Source: an uncultured Pelagibacteraceae bacterium
GTDB lineage: Bacteria > Pseudomonadota > Alphaproteobacteria > Pelagibacterales > Pelagibacteraceae
NCBI GenBank assembly: GCA_902547825.1
Contig: CACCPE010000002.1
Span: forward strand, 1-64,000
DNA: 64,000 bases
Direction of reading: 5' to 3'
Made by a program: the position numbers and the translations under genes. Under the pieces are notes generated by a model. It saw nothing but the letters and a program-made list of their open reading frames with translations. It did not search any database and was not told the origin of the DNA. Within the stretch, counting starts at the first letter, position 1. Every line of letters starts with the position of its first letter. Below, piece by piece: positions 35,950-44,191 of the stretch.

Positions 35950-37263
35950 ATGTCTGAAAATTATAATCTTATTATTAAAAATGGTTCCTGTTATATCAAT
36001 GGTAAATTAACTAAAGCCGATATTGGATTATCTAAGGGTAAAATTAATACAATTGGTAATATAGAACCAAAAAATTCTAAAGTTTACGATGCAACTGGGA
36101 AAATAGTTTTGCCAGGTATTATAGATACTCAAGTACATTTTAGAGAACCCGGTTCAACTGATGCTGAAGATTTAGAAAGCGGAAGTAGAGCAGCAGTACT
36201 CGGGGGAGTAACTTCTTTATTTGAGATGCCCAACACTAACCCTCCAACTTCAAATTTAGTAGAGTTTGAAAAAAAACTACAAGCTGCAAAAAATAGAATG
36301 CATAGTAATTATGCATTTTATTTTGGCGCAACACCTCAGAACACTGATCAACTAGCTAAGTTAAAAAATGTTGAAGGCTGTTGTGGAGTAAAACTTTTTG
36401 CAGGCTCTTCAACTGGTAATTTATTGGTTGATAAGGAGGCTGATATTGAAAAAGTAATTTCAAGTAGTGATAGGATAGTATCAATTCACTCAGAAGACGA
36501 AGATATTATAAAACTAAGAAAAAAATTTATTAAAAAGGGAAATGTTCATTCCCACCCAGAGTGGAGAAACGTTGAATGCGCAATGTCTTCAACCCGAAGA
36601 GTTGTTAAAATTGCTGAGAGATACAATAAAAAAATTCATGTATTACACGTCACTACAAAAGAAGAGGTAGATTTTTTAGCTATGCATAAAAAAAATGTTA
36701 CATTTGAAACTACTCCTCAGCATCTTACCTTATATGCACCAGATTGTTACGATAAATTAGGTACTTACGCTCAAATGAATCCTCCACTAAGATCAAAAGA
36801 TCATCATGACCGTTTGTGGGTCGCTATAAAAAACGACATTGTTGATGTGCTTGGATCGGACCACGCTCCACATTTAAAAATAAATAAAGATAAAGAATAC
36901 CCAAATACCCCCTCAGGAATGCCAGGTGTTCAAACAATTTTTCCAGTTATGATTAATCATGTAAACAATGGAAAACTCACATTAAATCAACTCATAAATT
37001 TGATGTGTGAAAATCCATGTAAAATTTTTGGAATTAAAAATAAGGGTTTTATAAAAGAGGGTTTTGATGCTGATTTAACGATTGTTGATATGGATAAACA
37101 AGTAACTATTAAGAATGAAATGATCGCTAGTAAATGTGGATGGACGCCCTTTCACAATTACAAAGTAAAGGGTTTTCCTGTAGGAACAATTGTTAACGGT
37201 ATTTTAGTAATGTCTGAGGGAAAAGTATTAGTTGAGTCTAAAGGGCAACCCTTAGAGTTTTAG
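35950..37263 (+). CDS. pyrC: Dihydroorotase (amidohydrolase superfamily)
   Basis: 437 aa, class I dihydroorotase/allantoinase-like enzyme of pyrimidine synthesis. Visible motifs are VLPGIIDTQVHFREPGSTDAEDLESGSRAAVLGGVTSLFEMPNTNP, the metal-bridging Lys in GVKLFAG, SIHSED, LHVTTKEE and GSDHAPH. The first metal loop reads D-T-Q-V-H, so the first His of the usual HxH is Gln61. This may be a subfamily trait rather than inactivation, because all other ligands are kept. The stop overlaps convergent prpE by 12 bp. Confidence 0.87.
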   Translation: MSENYNLIIKNGSCYINGKLTKADIGLSKGKINTIGNIEPKNSKVYDATGKIVLPGIIDTQVHFREPGSTDAEDLESGSRAAVLGGVTSLFEMPNTNPPTSNLVEFEKKLQAAKNRMHSNYAFYFGATPQNTDQLAKLKNVEGCCGVKLFAGSSTGNLLVDKEADIEKVISSSDRIVSIHSEDEDIIKLRKKFIKKGNVHSHPEWRNVECAMSSTRRVVKIAERYNKKIHVLHVTTKEEVDFLAMHKKNVTFETTPQHLTLYAPDCYDKLGTYAQMNPPLRSKDHHDRLWVAIKNDIVDVLGSDHAPHLKINKDKEYPNTPSGMPGVQTIFPVMINHVNNGKLTLNQLINLMCENPCKIFGIKNKGFIKEGFDADLTIVDMDKQVTIKNEMIASKCGWTPFHNYKVKGFPVGTIVNGILVMSEGKVLVESKGQPLEF

Positions 37264-39150
37264 AATATTATTATCTTTCAAGTCTTGTTTAATTTCGTCT
37301 AAAATAGCGGGGTCATCAATAGTTGCTGGCATTTTATAGGGCTCATTATCCGCAATTTTTCTAACTGTTCCTCTAAGCACTTTTCCTGATCTAGTTTTAG
37401 GTAATCTCTTGACTACAATTGCTATTTTGAATGCCGCAACTGGACCGACTTTTTCTCTTACCATTTTTACACATTCACTAATTATCTCTTTTTTATCTTT
37501 AGTTACACCTGCTTTAAGAGCAAGCAAACCAATAGGAATTTGACCTTTAAGTTTATCAGCTATTCCTATTACTGCACATTCTGCAACATTTGTATGTTCT
37601 GCTAAAACTTCTTCAATAGCTCCAGTTGATAATCTATGACCTGCTACATTAATAATGTCGTCTGTTCTAGACATGATCCAAACATAACCATCTTCATCAA
37701 TATGTCCGGCATCATAAGTTTGATAATATCCTGGGTAAGTTGACATATAATTTTCTTTATATCTTTTATCCGCTCCCCACAATGTTGGAAAAGTTCCTGG
37801 TGGAAGAGGGAGTTTCACAACAATATCTCCCATTTTACCCGGGCCTACTTCTTTACCTTCAGAATTTAAAACTTTAAGATCATAACCGGGAACTGGTTTA
37901 AAAGCTGATCCGTATTTTACAGGAAAATTTTCTATGCCTGTACAACTGGATGTTATTGCCCAACTTGTTTCGGTTTGCCACCAATGATCGATTACAGGTG
38001 AGTTAGATAATTTTTCAAACCATTTTATTGTGTCAGGGTCTGCTCTCTCACCTGCAAGAAATAGTTTATCAAACTTACTTAAATCATACTTTTTAAAAAA
38101 TTCTCCGTTAGGATCCTCTTTTTTTATAGCTCTTATCGCTGTTGGTGCTGTAAAAAGAGATTTTACTTTATGCTCTGAAATTACTCTCCAAAAAACTCCT
38201 GCATCAGGAGTCCCTACTGGTTTTCCCTCAAACAAAACTGTCGTACAACCGTAAAATAATGGACCGTATACTATATAAGAGTGACCAACTATCCAGCCAA
38301 TATCACTAGCAGACCACCACACGTCCTCAGGGTTGATATTATAAATGTTTTTCATAGTCCACTTTAATGCAACTATATGTCCACCTATATCACGAACTAT
38401 TCCTTTTGGAAGACCTGTAGTTCCTGATGTATAAAGAATATAGGCATAATCATTTGCATTCATTTTTTCACACTCCGCAGGTTTTGCATCTTTGTGAGCA
38501 TCGTCCCAGGTAATATCAATCGCAGGATTTAATTCTGCTTTATCCTTTTCTCTTTGAAAAATTACACATTTTTTAATTTTATGATTTGCTAATTCCAATG
38601 CTTTATTAACTAAAGGTTTGTAATGAACAGTTCGTCCAGGTTCATAGCCGCAAGAGGCGGTAACAAGTATTTTAGCTTTAGAATCATCAATTCTGCTTGC
38701 TAATTCGTTTGCAGCAAAGCCCCCAAATACAACTGAGTGGACCGCACCAATTCTCCCACATGCAAGCATAGCTACTACGGCCTCTGGTATCATAGGCATG
38801 TAGATTATAACTCTGTCTCCTTTGCTTACGCCTTGTTTTTTTAAAGCTCCAGCAAATAAAGAAACTTTTTCTTTTAGCTTATCATAAGTTATCTTTTCTT
38901 TTGAACCAGTAATGGGACTATCATAAATAATTGCAAGCTTTTCACCTCTACCTTGATCAATATGAACATCTAAAGCGTTGTAGCAGGTATTTGTTACCCC
39001 ATCTTCAAACCATTTATAAAAGGGAGGGTTATCAGAATTTAAAATCTTTGTTGGTTTTTGATACCAAAATATATCATTTGAAATTTCTTTCCAAAAATCC
39101 TCTCTATTTTTTATAGATTTTTGATAAATCTCGTTATATTTTTGTGTCAA
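37252..39150 (-). CDS. prpE: Propionyl-CoA (acyl-CoA) synthetase PrpE
   Basis: AMP-forming ligase that activates propionate or acetate. Core motifs are YTSGTTGLPKGIVRD, WWQTETSWAI, YYQTYDAGHIDEDGYVWIMSRTDDIINVAGHRLS and the C-terminal PKTRSGKVLRGTVRKIA with the acetylatable Lys. The RDIGGHIVAL segment after the P-loop resembles PrpE/ACSS3 rather than Acs. The frame is open to an ATG at 39222, but those 24 residues look unlike the family. A TTG at 39150 lies 7 bp after a GGGGG Shine-Dalgarno run and gives 632 aa, close to the 628 aa of E. coli PrpE, so it is preferred. Confidence 0.88.
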   Translation of the reverse strand: MTQKYNEIYQKSIKNREDFWKEISNDIFWYQKPTKILNSDNPPFYKWFEDGVTNTCYNALDVHIDQGRGEKLAIIYDSPITGSKEKITYDKLKEKVSLFAGALKKQGVSKGDRVIIYMPMIPEAVVAMLACGRIGAVHSVVFGGFAANELASRIDDSKAKILVTASCGYEPGRTVHYKPLVNKALELANHKIKKCVIFQREKDKAELNPAIDITWDDAHKDAKPAECEKMNANDYAYILYTSGTTGLPKGIVRDIGGHIVALKWTMKNIYNINPEDVWWSASDIGWIVGHSYIVYGPLFYGCTTVLFEGKPVGTPDAGVFWRVISEHKVKSLFTAPTAIRAIKKEDPNGEFFKKYDLSKFDKLFLAGERADPDTIKWFEKLSNSPVIDHWWQTETSWAITSSCTGIENFPVKYGSAFKPVPGYDLKVLNSEGKEVGPGKMGDIVVKLPLPPGTFPTLWGADKRYKENYMSTYPGYYQTYDAGHIDEDGYVWIMSRTDDIINVAGHRLSTGAIEEVLAEHTNVAECAVIGIADKLKGQIPIGLLALKAGVTKDKKEIISECVKMVREKVGPVAAFKIAIVVKRLPKTRSGKVLRGTVRKIADNEPYKMPATIDDPAILDEIKQDLKDNNILKL

Positions 39151-39222
39151 TTTAAACCCCCAGGATTCTTTAGTTTTAACGATTATTTCATAAATATCCC
39201 CAAAAAAAAATAAAAAAACCAA

Positions 39223-39377
39223 TAAATATGCGGTTTTTTAATGAAAAAAACACTTCACTGTAACTTTTTTTTTTACTATGGTTCCGAGCATATTATTCGG
39301 TGGTGAGCTTTTTTATCACTCGTCCGAGTAGTTTATATATAAACTAAACGAAAACTAAACAAACGAGGGAGGTTTTC
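39223..39377 (+). promoter_or_regulatory. Proteorhodopsin upstream region with hairpins, palindrome and strong RBS
   Basis: The gap contains CCGAG (39284-39288) that can pair with TTCGG (39296-39300). GGTGA (39302-39306) can pair with TCACT (39316-39320). TCGG (39297-39300) could pair instead with CCGA (39324-39327), so the structures are partly exclusive. A perfect 14-bp palindrome GTTTATATATAAAC lies at 39331-39344 and includes -10-like TATATA. The RBS GAGGGAGG (39365-39372) sits 5 bp before ATG and is unusually strong for this window. Whether the hairpins act as RNA or as DNA sites depends on the transcription start, which is not known. Confidence 0.45.
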
Positions 39378-40148
39378 ATGAGAAAATTAGGTCTTCTTGC
39401 TTTAGCAGCTATTGCCTTTTTAGGTATAACTAGCTCGGCTAACGCAGCGACTGCCATGCTACAAACAAATGATTTCGTAGGAATATCATTTTGGCTTGTA
39501 TCAATGGGAATGATAGCGACAACTGTATTTTTCTTTGCAGAAAGAGGAACTGTTGCAGCATCATGGAGAACATCTTTAACTGTAGCTGGACTTGTAACAG
39601 GTGTTGCATTTCTTCACTACATATATATGAGAGAAGTTTGGGTGAGTACAGGTGACTCTCCAACGGTATATAGATATATCGATTGGTTAATCACAGTGCC
39701 ACTTCAAATGATCGAATTCTATCTAATCTTGGCAGCTGTAAGGAAGGTGCCAACTTCTATATTCTGGAAGCTATTAATTGGTTCATTAGTAATGTTAATC
39801 GGTGGATACTTAGGTGAAGCTGGTTATATTCAACCATTTGTAGGTTTCGTGATTGGAATGGCTGGATGGATTTACATCTTGTTTGAAATATTCTCAGGTG
39901 AGGCTGGAACAATGGCAGCTAAAGCTGGTAACAAGGCTATGGCGACTGCTTTCAGCGCTATGAGAATAATTGTAACTATTGGTTGGGCGATTTATCCTTT
40001 AGGATATATTTTCGGTTACCTAACTGGTGGTGTTGATGCAAATGCTTTAAACGTTATTTATAACTTAGCTGACTTTGTTAACAAGATCGCTTTTGGTCTA
40101 GTTATCTGGGCAGCAGCAATGCAAAACACAAGATTATCATCTAGATAA
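39378..40148 (+). CDS. Proteorhodopsin, blue-absorbing light-driven proton pump
   Basis: 256 aa with a signal peptide (residues 1-23, ending SANA) and seven helices. RYIDWLITVPLQMIEFYLIL carries Asp102 (proton acceptor), Glu113 (proton donor) and Gln110, equivalent to GPR Asp97, Glu108 and position 105. Gln at the tuning site marks the blue-absorbing type of open-ocean bacteria. Lys236 (DFVNKIAFG) is the retinal Schiff base, and His80 matches the GPR His75 that partners the acceptor. The pump exports protons in light. No carotenoid or retinal gene is adjacent. A strong RBS precedes it and a terminator follows, so it is probably a monocistronic, highly expressed gene. Confidence 0.98.
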   Translation: MRKLGLLALAAIAFLGITSSANAATAMLQTNDFVGISFWLVSMGMIATTVFFFAERGTVAASWRTSLTVAGLVTGVAFLHYIYMREVWVSTGDSPTVYRYIDWLITVPLQMIEFYLILAAVRKVPTSIFWKLLIGSLVMLIGGYLGEAGYIQPFVGFVIGMAGWIYILFEIFSGEAGTMAAKAGNKAMATAFSAMRIIVTIGWAIYPLGYIFGYLTGGVDANALNVIYNLADFVNKIAFGLVIWAAAMQNTRLSSR

Positions 40149-40165
40149 TAGGTAAAACTTAATTA

Positions 40166-40204
40166 AAAAAAGGGCGAGTACATTATGTGTACTTGCCCTT
40201 TTTT
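40166..40204 (+). terminator. Rho-independent terminator after proteorhodopsin
   Basis: GGGCGAGTAC (40172-40181) pairs with GTACTTGCCC (40189-40198) with one G-U pair and a 7-nt loop. A-rich sequence precedes the stem and T6 follows it. The A/T flanks extend the stem. It isolates proteorhodopsin from the ferredoxin operon. Confidence 0.9.
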
Positions 40205-40227
40205 ATTAGATCCTTATATTAATATCT

Positions 40228-40362
40228 ATGGAACTTTCAAAGCCGTATAAAGGTAAAGGAAAGCGTAAACTAAAAAAACTGCCTTTCACAGTTAAAGGTT
40301 ATATTTTATATTATGCTTTTTTCTGGGTAGTAATTATTTCGATCTATTTTGCTTACTACTAA
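40228..40362 (+). CDS. 44-aa basic single-pass membrane protein, unknown function
   Basis: ATG 40228 opens 44 codons. The first half is highly basic (KPYKGKGKRKLKKLPF) and the second half is one aromatic-rich membrane helix (GYILYYAFFWVVIISIYFAYY). The charge distribution predicts a cytoplasmic N-terminus. It fits exactly between the proteorhodopsin terminator and the ferredoxin start (3-bp gap), so it is probably the first gene of the ferredoxin operon. No family is recognised. An assembly or membrane-tethering role for the ferredoxin system is only a guess. Confidence 0.68.
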   Translation: MELSKPYKGKGKRKLKKLPFTVKGYILYYAFFWVVIISIYFAYY

Positions 40363-40365
40363 TTT

Positions 40366-40686
40366 ATGCCAAAAATTACTTACAAAGACTCCAGCGGAGG
40401 ATCAAAAACTATTGACGTAGAAAATGGTTTAACAGTAATGGAGGGAGCTATACAAAACGAAATACCAGGTATAGATGCTGACTGCGGTGGTTCCATGGCT
40501 TGTGCAACTTGCCATGTTTATGTCGAAGAAGAATGGTTTAATAAATTACCGAAGGCAGAGGATGCAGAAGTCGATATGATAGATATGGCTTTTGAACCAA
40601 AAAAAAATAGTAGATTAAGCTGTCAAATCATAGTTGGCGACGAGTTGGAAGGTTTAGTAGTAACAACGCCAGAAAAACAAACTTGA
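40366..40686 (+). CDS. 2Fe-2S ferredoxin (adrenodoxin/ISC type)
   Basis: 106 aa. Cluster-binding pattern ADCGGSMACATCHVYV, with C-x5-C-x2-C, and a distal Cys in RLSCQI. This resembles vertebrate-type adrenodoxin-like ferredoxins used with P450s or in Fe-S assembly. It overlaps the reductase gene by 4 bp (ATGA), indicating that the two products are made together as an electron-transfer pair. Confidence 0.94.
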   Translation: MPKITYKDSSGGSKTIDVENGLTVMEGAIQNEIPGIDADCGGSMACATCHVYVEEEWFNKLPKAEDAEVDMIDMAFEPKKNSRLSCQIIVGDELEGLVVTTPEKQT

Positions 40687-41699
40687 TGAAAAAAACTGAC
40701 GTTATAATTATCGGAGCTGGGCCAGTAGGTCTTTTTGCAATTCATCAATTAGGCATTAAAGGTCTGGATGCAATAGTAATTGATAATCTCGATAAAGTTG
40801 GAGGTCAATGTATAGAGTTATATCCAGATAAACCTATATATGACATTCCAGCTGTACCAGAATGTACAGGTGAAGAATTAACTAAAAAATTGTTAGAGCA
40901 AATTAAACCTTTTAAAACAAAATTTTTTTTAAATGAGAGAGTTGACGAGGTAAAAAAGGATAATGAAAACTGGATAGTAAATACGAATAACAATAATCAA
41001 TTTTCAGCTCCAAATATTATTATAGCTGGAGGAGTAGGATCTTTTGAGCCAAGAAAGCTATCTTTAAAAGACGCAGAGAAATTTGAGGAGACATCATTGT
41101 TCTATGCAGTGAGGAATAAAGAAAAATTTAAAAATAAGAACATATCAATATTTGGAGGTGGAGACTCAGCTTTGGATTGGGCTTTAGAATTATCAAAATT
41201 TTCAAAAATAAATTTAATTCATAGAAGAGAAGAATTTAGAGGCGCACCTCACACTTTATCAGAAATAAAAAAGTTAGAAAAAGAGGGTAAAATTTCTATT
41301 AAAACACCCTGCCAGCTAAGCTCGATTGAAGGAGATAAAAATATAACCTCAATTACAATTAAGTTTGATAACGGTAAAACAGAAAAGATTGAAACAGATT
41401 ATATACTTAGTTTCTTTGGCCTTATAATGAAGCTTGGACCGATAGCTGAATGGGGTTTAAATATGAGCAAAAAAACTATCGATGTGAATCCAGAAAATTT
41501 TGAAACAAATAAAAAAGGTATTTTCGCTGCTGGAGATATATGTACTTACCCAGGAAAATTGAAATTAATTCTGTCTGGTTTTCATGAGGTTGCTCTTGCT
41601 TCAGTTGAATGTTTTAAGCGGGCAAGACCTAATGAAAAATACAGGTTTGAATTCACAACTTCTTCAAAAACCATACAAGGAAGATTAGGAAAAAAGTGA
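40683..41699 (+). CDS. Ferredoxin/flavodoxin-NADP+ reductase, TrxB-like type
   Basis: 338 aa with two dinucleotide folds: FAD motif VIIIGAGPVGLFAIHQLG near the N-terminus, with GGQCIELYPDKPIYDIPAVP, and NADPH motif ISIFGGGDSALDWALEL. FAAGDICTYPGKLKLILSGFHEVALA closes the FAD site. The redox CxxC of thioredoxin reductase is absent, which identifies the TrxR-like ferredoxin-NADP reductases (YumC type). The partner is the ferredoxin encoded just upstream. The start overlaps ferredoxin by 4 bp and the stop overlaps the GST by 4 bp. Confidence 0.93.
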   Translation: MMKKTDVIIIGAGPVGLFAIHQLGIKGLDAIVIDNLDKVGGQCIELYPDKPIYDIPAVPECTGEELTKKLLEQIKPFKTKFFLNERVDEVKKDNENWIVNTNNNNQFSAPNIIIAGGVGSFEPRKLSLKDAEKFEETSLFYAVRNKEKFKNKNISIFGGGDSALDWALELSKFSKINLIHRREEFRGAPHTLSEIKKLEKEGKISIKTPCQLSSIEGDKNITSITIKFDNGKTEKIETDYILSFFGLIMKLGPIAEWGLNMSKKTIDVNPENFETNKKGIFAAGDICTYPGKLKLILSGFHEVALASVECFKRARPNEKYRFEFTTSSKTIQGRLGKK

Positions 41700-42322
41700 T
41701 AGAATTACTTACCGCAAATACACCTAATGGTAAGAAAATATCTATTATGCTTGAAGAAATAAATTACGATTATAAAGTTACAAAAATCAACATCAATAAA
41801 GATGAGCAATTTAAACCAGAATTTATTAAATTAAGTCCTTTCAGAAAAATTCCCGTCATCATTGACTACGATAATAAACAAAGCCTTTTTGAGTCTGGAG
41901 CTATATTAATTTATTTAGGAGAAAAAAGTGGAAAATTTTATGATAAAGATAACAGAACTATAATAAATCAATGGTTAATGGGTCAAATGGCCTATGTAGG
42001 CCCAATGCTTGGACAACATCATCAATTTCATCATTACAATCCTGGTAAAAGTAAATTTGGTGAGGAAAGGTATTTTAAAATTTCAGAAAAAATTTACAAA
42101 GAATTAGATGAAAGATTAAGTTCTTTTCCATATCTAGCTGGAAATGATTATACAATTGCAGATATAGCTACTTTTCCATGGATAGCTAGACACGAATGGC
42201 ATGACATTGGTCTTAAGAGATTTATAAATTTATCTAGATGGTATAACCAAATTTCCTTAAGACCAGCAGTGAAAAGAGGCTATGATTTATTAAAAAAAGG
42301 TGAGTCGATACCAAATATTTAG
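41696..42322 (+). CDS. Glutathione S-transferase family protein
   Basis: 208 aa. The thioredoxin-like N-terminal domain (IELLTANTPNGKKISIMLEE, SPFRKIPVIID, LFESGAILIYLGEKSGKF) and the helical C-terminal domain with AGNDYTIADIATFPWIARHEW are clear. The Asn-rich early segment and length resemble bacterial GstB/YfcG-like proteins with disulfide reductase or conjugation activity. The start is GTG at 41696, overlapping the reductase stop. The stop overlaps convergent dksA by 4 bp. The substrate is unknown. Confidence 0.9.
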   Translation: MIELLTANTPNGKKISIMLEEINYDYKVTKININKDEQFKPEFIKLSPFRKIPVIIDYDNKQSLFESGAILIYLGEKSGKFYDKDNRTIINQWLMGQMAYVGPMLGQHHQFHHYNPGKSKFGEERYFKISEKIYKELDERLSSFPYLAGNDYTIADIATFPWIARHEWHDIGLKRFINLSRWYNQISLRPAVKRGYDLLKKGESIPNI

Positions 42323-42744
42323 TCATCAATAAATATTTTTTCGTCTCTTTCGTGTCTCTCTTGCGCTTCTATTGATAGTGTTGCAACTGGTCTAGCCATT
42401 AATCTTTTAAGTCCTATTGGCTCTCCAGTTTCTTCACAATAGCCATAAGTTCCATCTTTTATTCTCTGTAATGCAGAATTAATTTTAGAAATTAACTTTC
42501 TACTTCTATTAAGCGACTTCATTTCAACAGATTTATCAGTATAAGATGATGCTTGATCAACCATATCTGCTGAGGAGACATTGTCATCTGATGAATTCAA
42601 AATATTCCCTAAATTATTAACCTTAATAATTTCTTTTTTCCAATTTAAAAGTTCTTCAGTAAAAAATTTTTTGTGTTTTGCACACATATATTTTTCTTTT
42701 GAGTTTGGTGTGTATTTTTTTTTAACGGTCGTTTTTTTTGGCAT
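42319..42744 (-). CDS. dksA: RNA polymerase-binding transcription factor DksA
   Basis: 141 aa. A coiled-coil core ends in the acidic tip DMVDQAS, followed by the zinc-finger-like region GTYGYCEETGEPIGLKRLMARPVATLSIEAQERHE. Only one of the four canonical zinc cysteines remains, as is common in alphaproteobacterial DksA. The protein works with ppGpp on RNA polymerase through the secondary channel. The N-terminal 20 residues are Lys/Thr-rich. It is convergent with the GST gene. Confidence 0.93.
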   Translation of the reverse strand: MPKKTTVKKKYTPNSKEKYMCAKHKKFFTEELLNWKKEIIKVNNLGNILNSSDDNVSSADMVDQASSYTDKSVEMKSLNRSRKLISKINSALQRIKDGTYGYCEETGEPIGLKRLMARPVATLSIEAQERHERDEKIFIDD

Positions 42745-42817
42745 TTTTTTAAGTTTGTGGAGTATATGATTGATTTTAGTTGTGTCAATAGCTTATAATT
42801 TAGAATATTTTCATAAT

Positions 42818-44191
42818 ATGATTAATAACAAAAATATATCAAAATTTTTTTTTCTATTTCTTTTTTCACATTTAGTGTTGTGGACATTAATTCCATTTTT
42901 ATCAAACGTAAATCTTCCATTAGATACAATCGAGGCACTAGCGTGGGGGAGTAAATTGGATTGGGGTTTTCAAAAACACCCTCCTTTAAGTGCTGTTGCA
43001 GCGCAATTTTTTTATTTAATTTTTGGGTCAAATGATTTTGCTTATTATTTTTTAAGTCAACTTTTTGTAATTATTTCATTTATATTTGTTTTTAAATTTT
43101 CGCTTGAGATATTAAAAGATAAAACTCTTGCATTTCTATCACTGCTAGTTCTTGAGAGTATTTATTTTTATAATTTTACGTCTCCAGAATTTAACGTAAA
43201 TGTTAGTCAACTTCCGTTTTGGGCTCTTACTGTTTTCTATTTTTGGAAAAGCGTAAAAGAAAATAAACTAATTAACTGGGTATTATTTGGAATTGTTTCT
43301 GCTCTTGGTTTTTTATCAAAATATTTGTTTATTTATATTTTATTTGCATTGTTTTTATTTATTATTATTGATTTTAAAACAAACAAAAAATTTGTTATAA
43401 ATTATTTTTTATCAATTGTTGTTTCATTGACAATCTTGGCTCCCCATTTTATTTGGTTGTATCAAAATGAATTTGTTACTATTCTTTATGCATTAGAAAG
43501 ATCAAGCTTAATTGAAGTTGGATTTTTTAATCACTTAATAAATCCAGTAAAATTTTTGATTAAACAATTTTTTATTCTCATTCCATTTTTTTTAATGTTT
43601 GTCTTAATATTGAAAAAATATCAATTCAAAATAAAGCTAAATAATGAAAATACTTTATTTTTATTATCTATTTCTGTAGTTCCATTCGTACTAATGTTAC
43701 TTACATCAATTATTACTGGAGCAAATATACGAACAATGTGGATGACGCCTTTTTATTTATTTTTAGGGACTCTATTTTTTCATATCCTGAGAAAAAATAT
43801 TGATTTAAAAAGAATAAAAAAATTTTATATTTTATTTTTCTTCTTTTTTTTTATATCACCCTCTTTATATCTAGCAGTTTCAGTCCTTGATAAAACAAAA
43901 AGAACTGATTATCCAGGAAAAGAAATTTCTAGATTAGTACAAAATAAGTGGGATGATAATTTTACAAATGATATTAAAATCGTTATTGGCGATGAGTGGT
44001 TTGCAGGAAATCTTTCCTATCACTTGAGTTCTAGACCTATATGGATGAGTGAGTTCAAAGATAAAAACATAAAGATTAAAGACGATCAAGGTGTAATTTA
44101 TACTGGGAATCCCAAAATTTTAAAAAGAGTTTGCCCAGGTGTTTTCGGTACTATTAAACCTGTAGGATACTGTATGATTGGCAGAAGATGA
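42818..44191 (+). CDS. Polytopic GT-C glycosyltransferase (ArnT/PMT, family 39/83-like)
   Basis: Multi-spanning membrane protein with the first-loop acidic motif PLDTIEALAWG and the downstream GFQKHPPL. These match lipid-linked-sugar transferases of the ArnT/PMT superfamily. About 10 hydrophobic helices and a soluble C-terminal segment follow. The frame stays open upstream to a TTG at 42770, but ATG 42818 gives a normal start just before the first helix and is preferred (457 aa). It overlaps the next GT2 gene by 4 bp. The pair probably transfers a polyprenyl-phosphate sugar to a periplasmic acceptor (inference). Confidence 0.82.
   Translation: MINNKNISKFFFLFLFSHLVLWTLIPFLSNVNLPLDTIEALAWGSKLDWGFQKHPPLSAVAAQFFYLIFGSNDFAYYFLSQLFVIISFIFVFKFSLEILKDKTLAFLSLLVLESIYFYNFTSPEFNVNVSQLPFWALTVFYFWKSVKENKLINWVLFGIVSALGFLSKYLFIYILFALFLFIIIDFKTNKKFVINYFLSIVVSLTILAPHFIWLYQNEFVTILYALERSSLIEVGFFNHLINPVKFLIKQFFILIPFFLMFVLILKKYQFKIKLNNENTLFLLSISVVPFVLMLLTSIITGANIRTMWMTPFYLFLGTLFFHILRKNIDLKRIKKFYILFFFFFFISPSLYLAVSVLDKTKRTDYPGKEISRLVQNKWDDNFTNDIKIVIGDEWFAGNLSYHLSSRPIWMSEFKDKNIKIKDDQGVIYTGNPKILKRVCPGVFGTIKPVGYCMIGRR

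Noticed and set aside
39151-39222. Upstream extension of prpE to ATG 39222
   Set aside because: The 24 extra residues do not look like the family, while TTG 39150 has a GGGGG Shine-Dalgarno and gives the normal length.
39439-39663. 74-codon frame antisense to proteorhodopsin
   Set aside because: It lies fully inside a strongly conserved gene and has no recognisable protein features.
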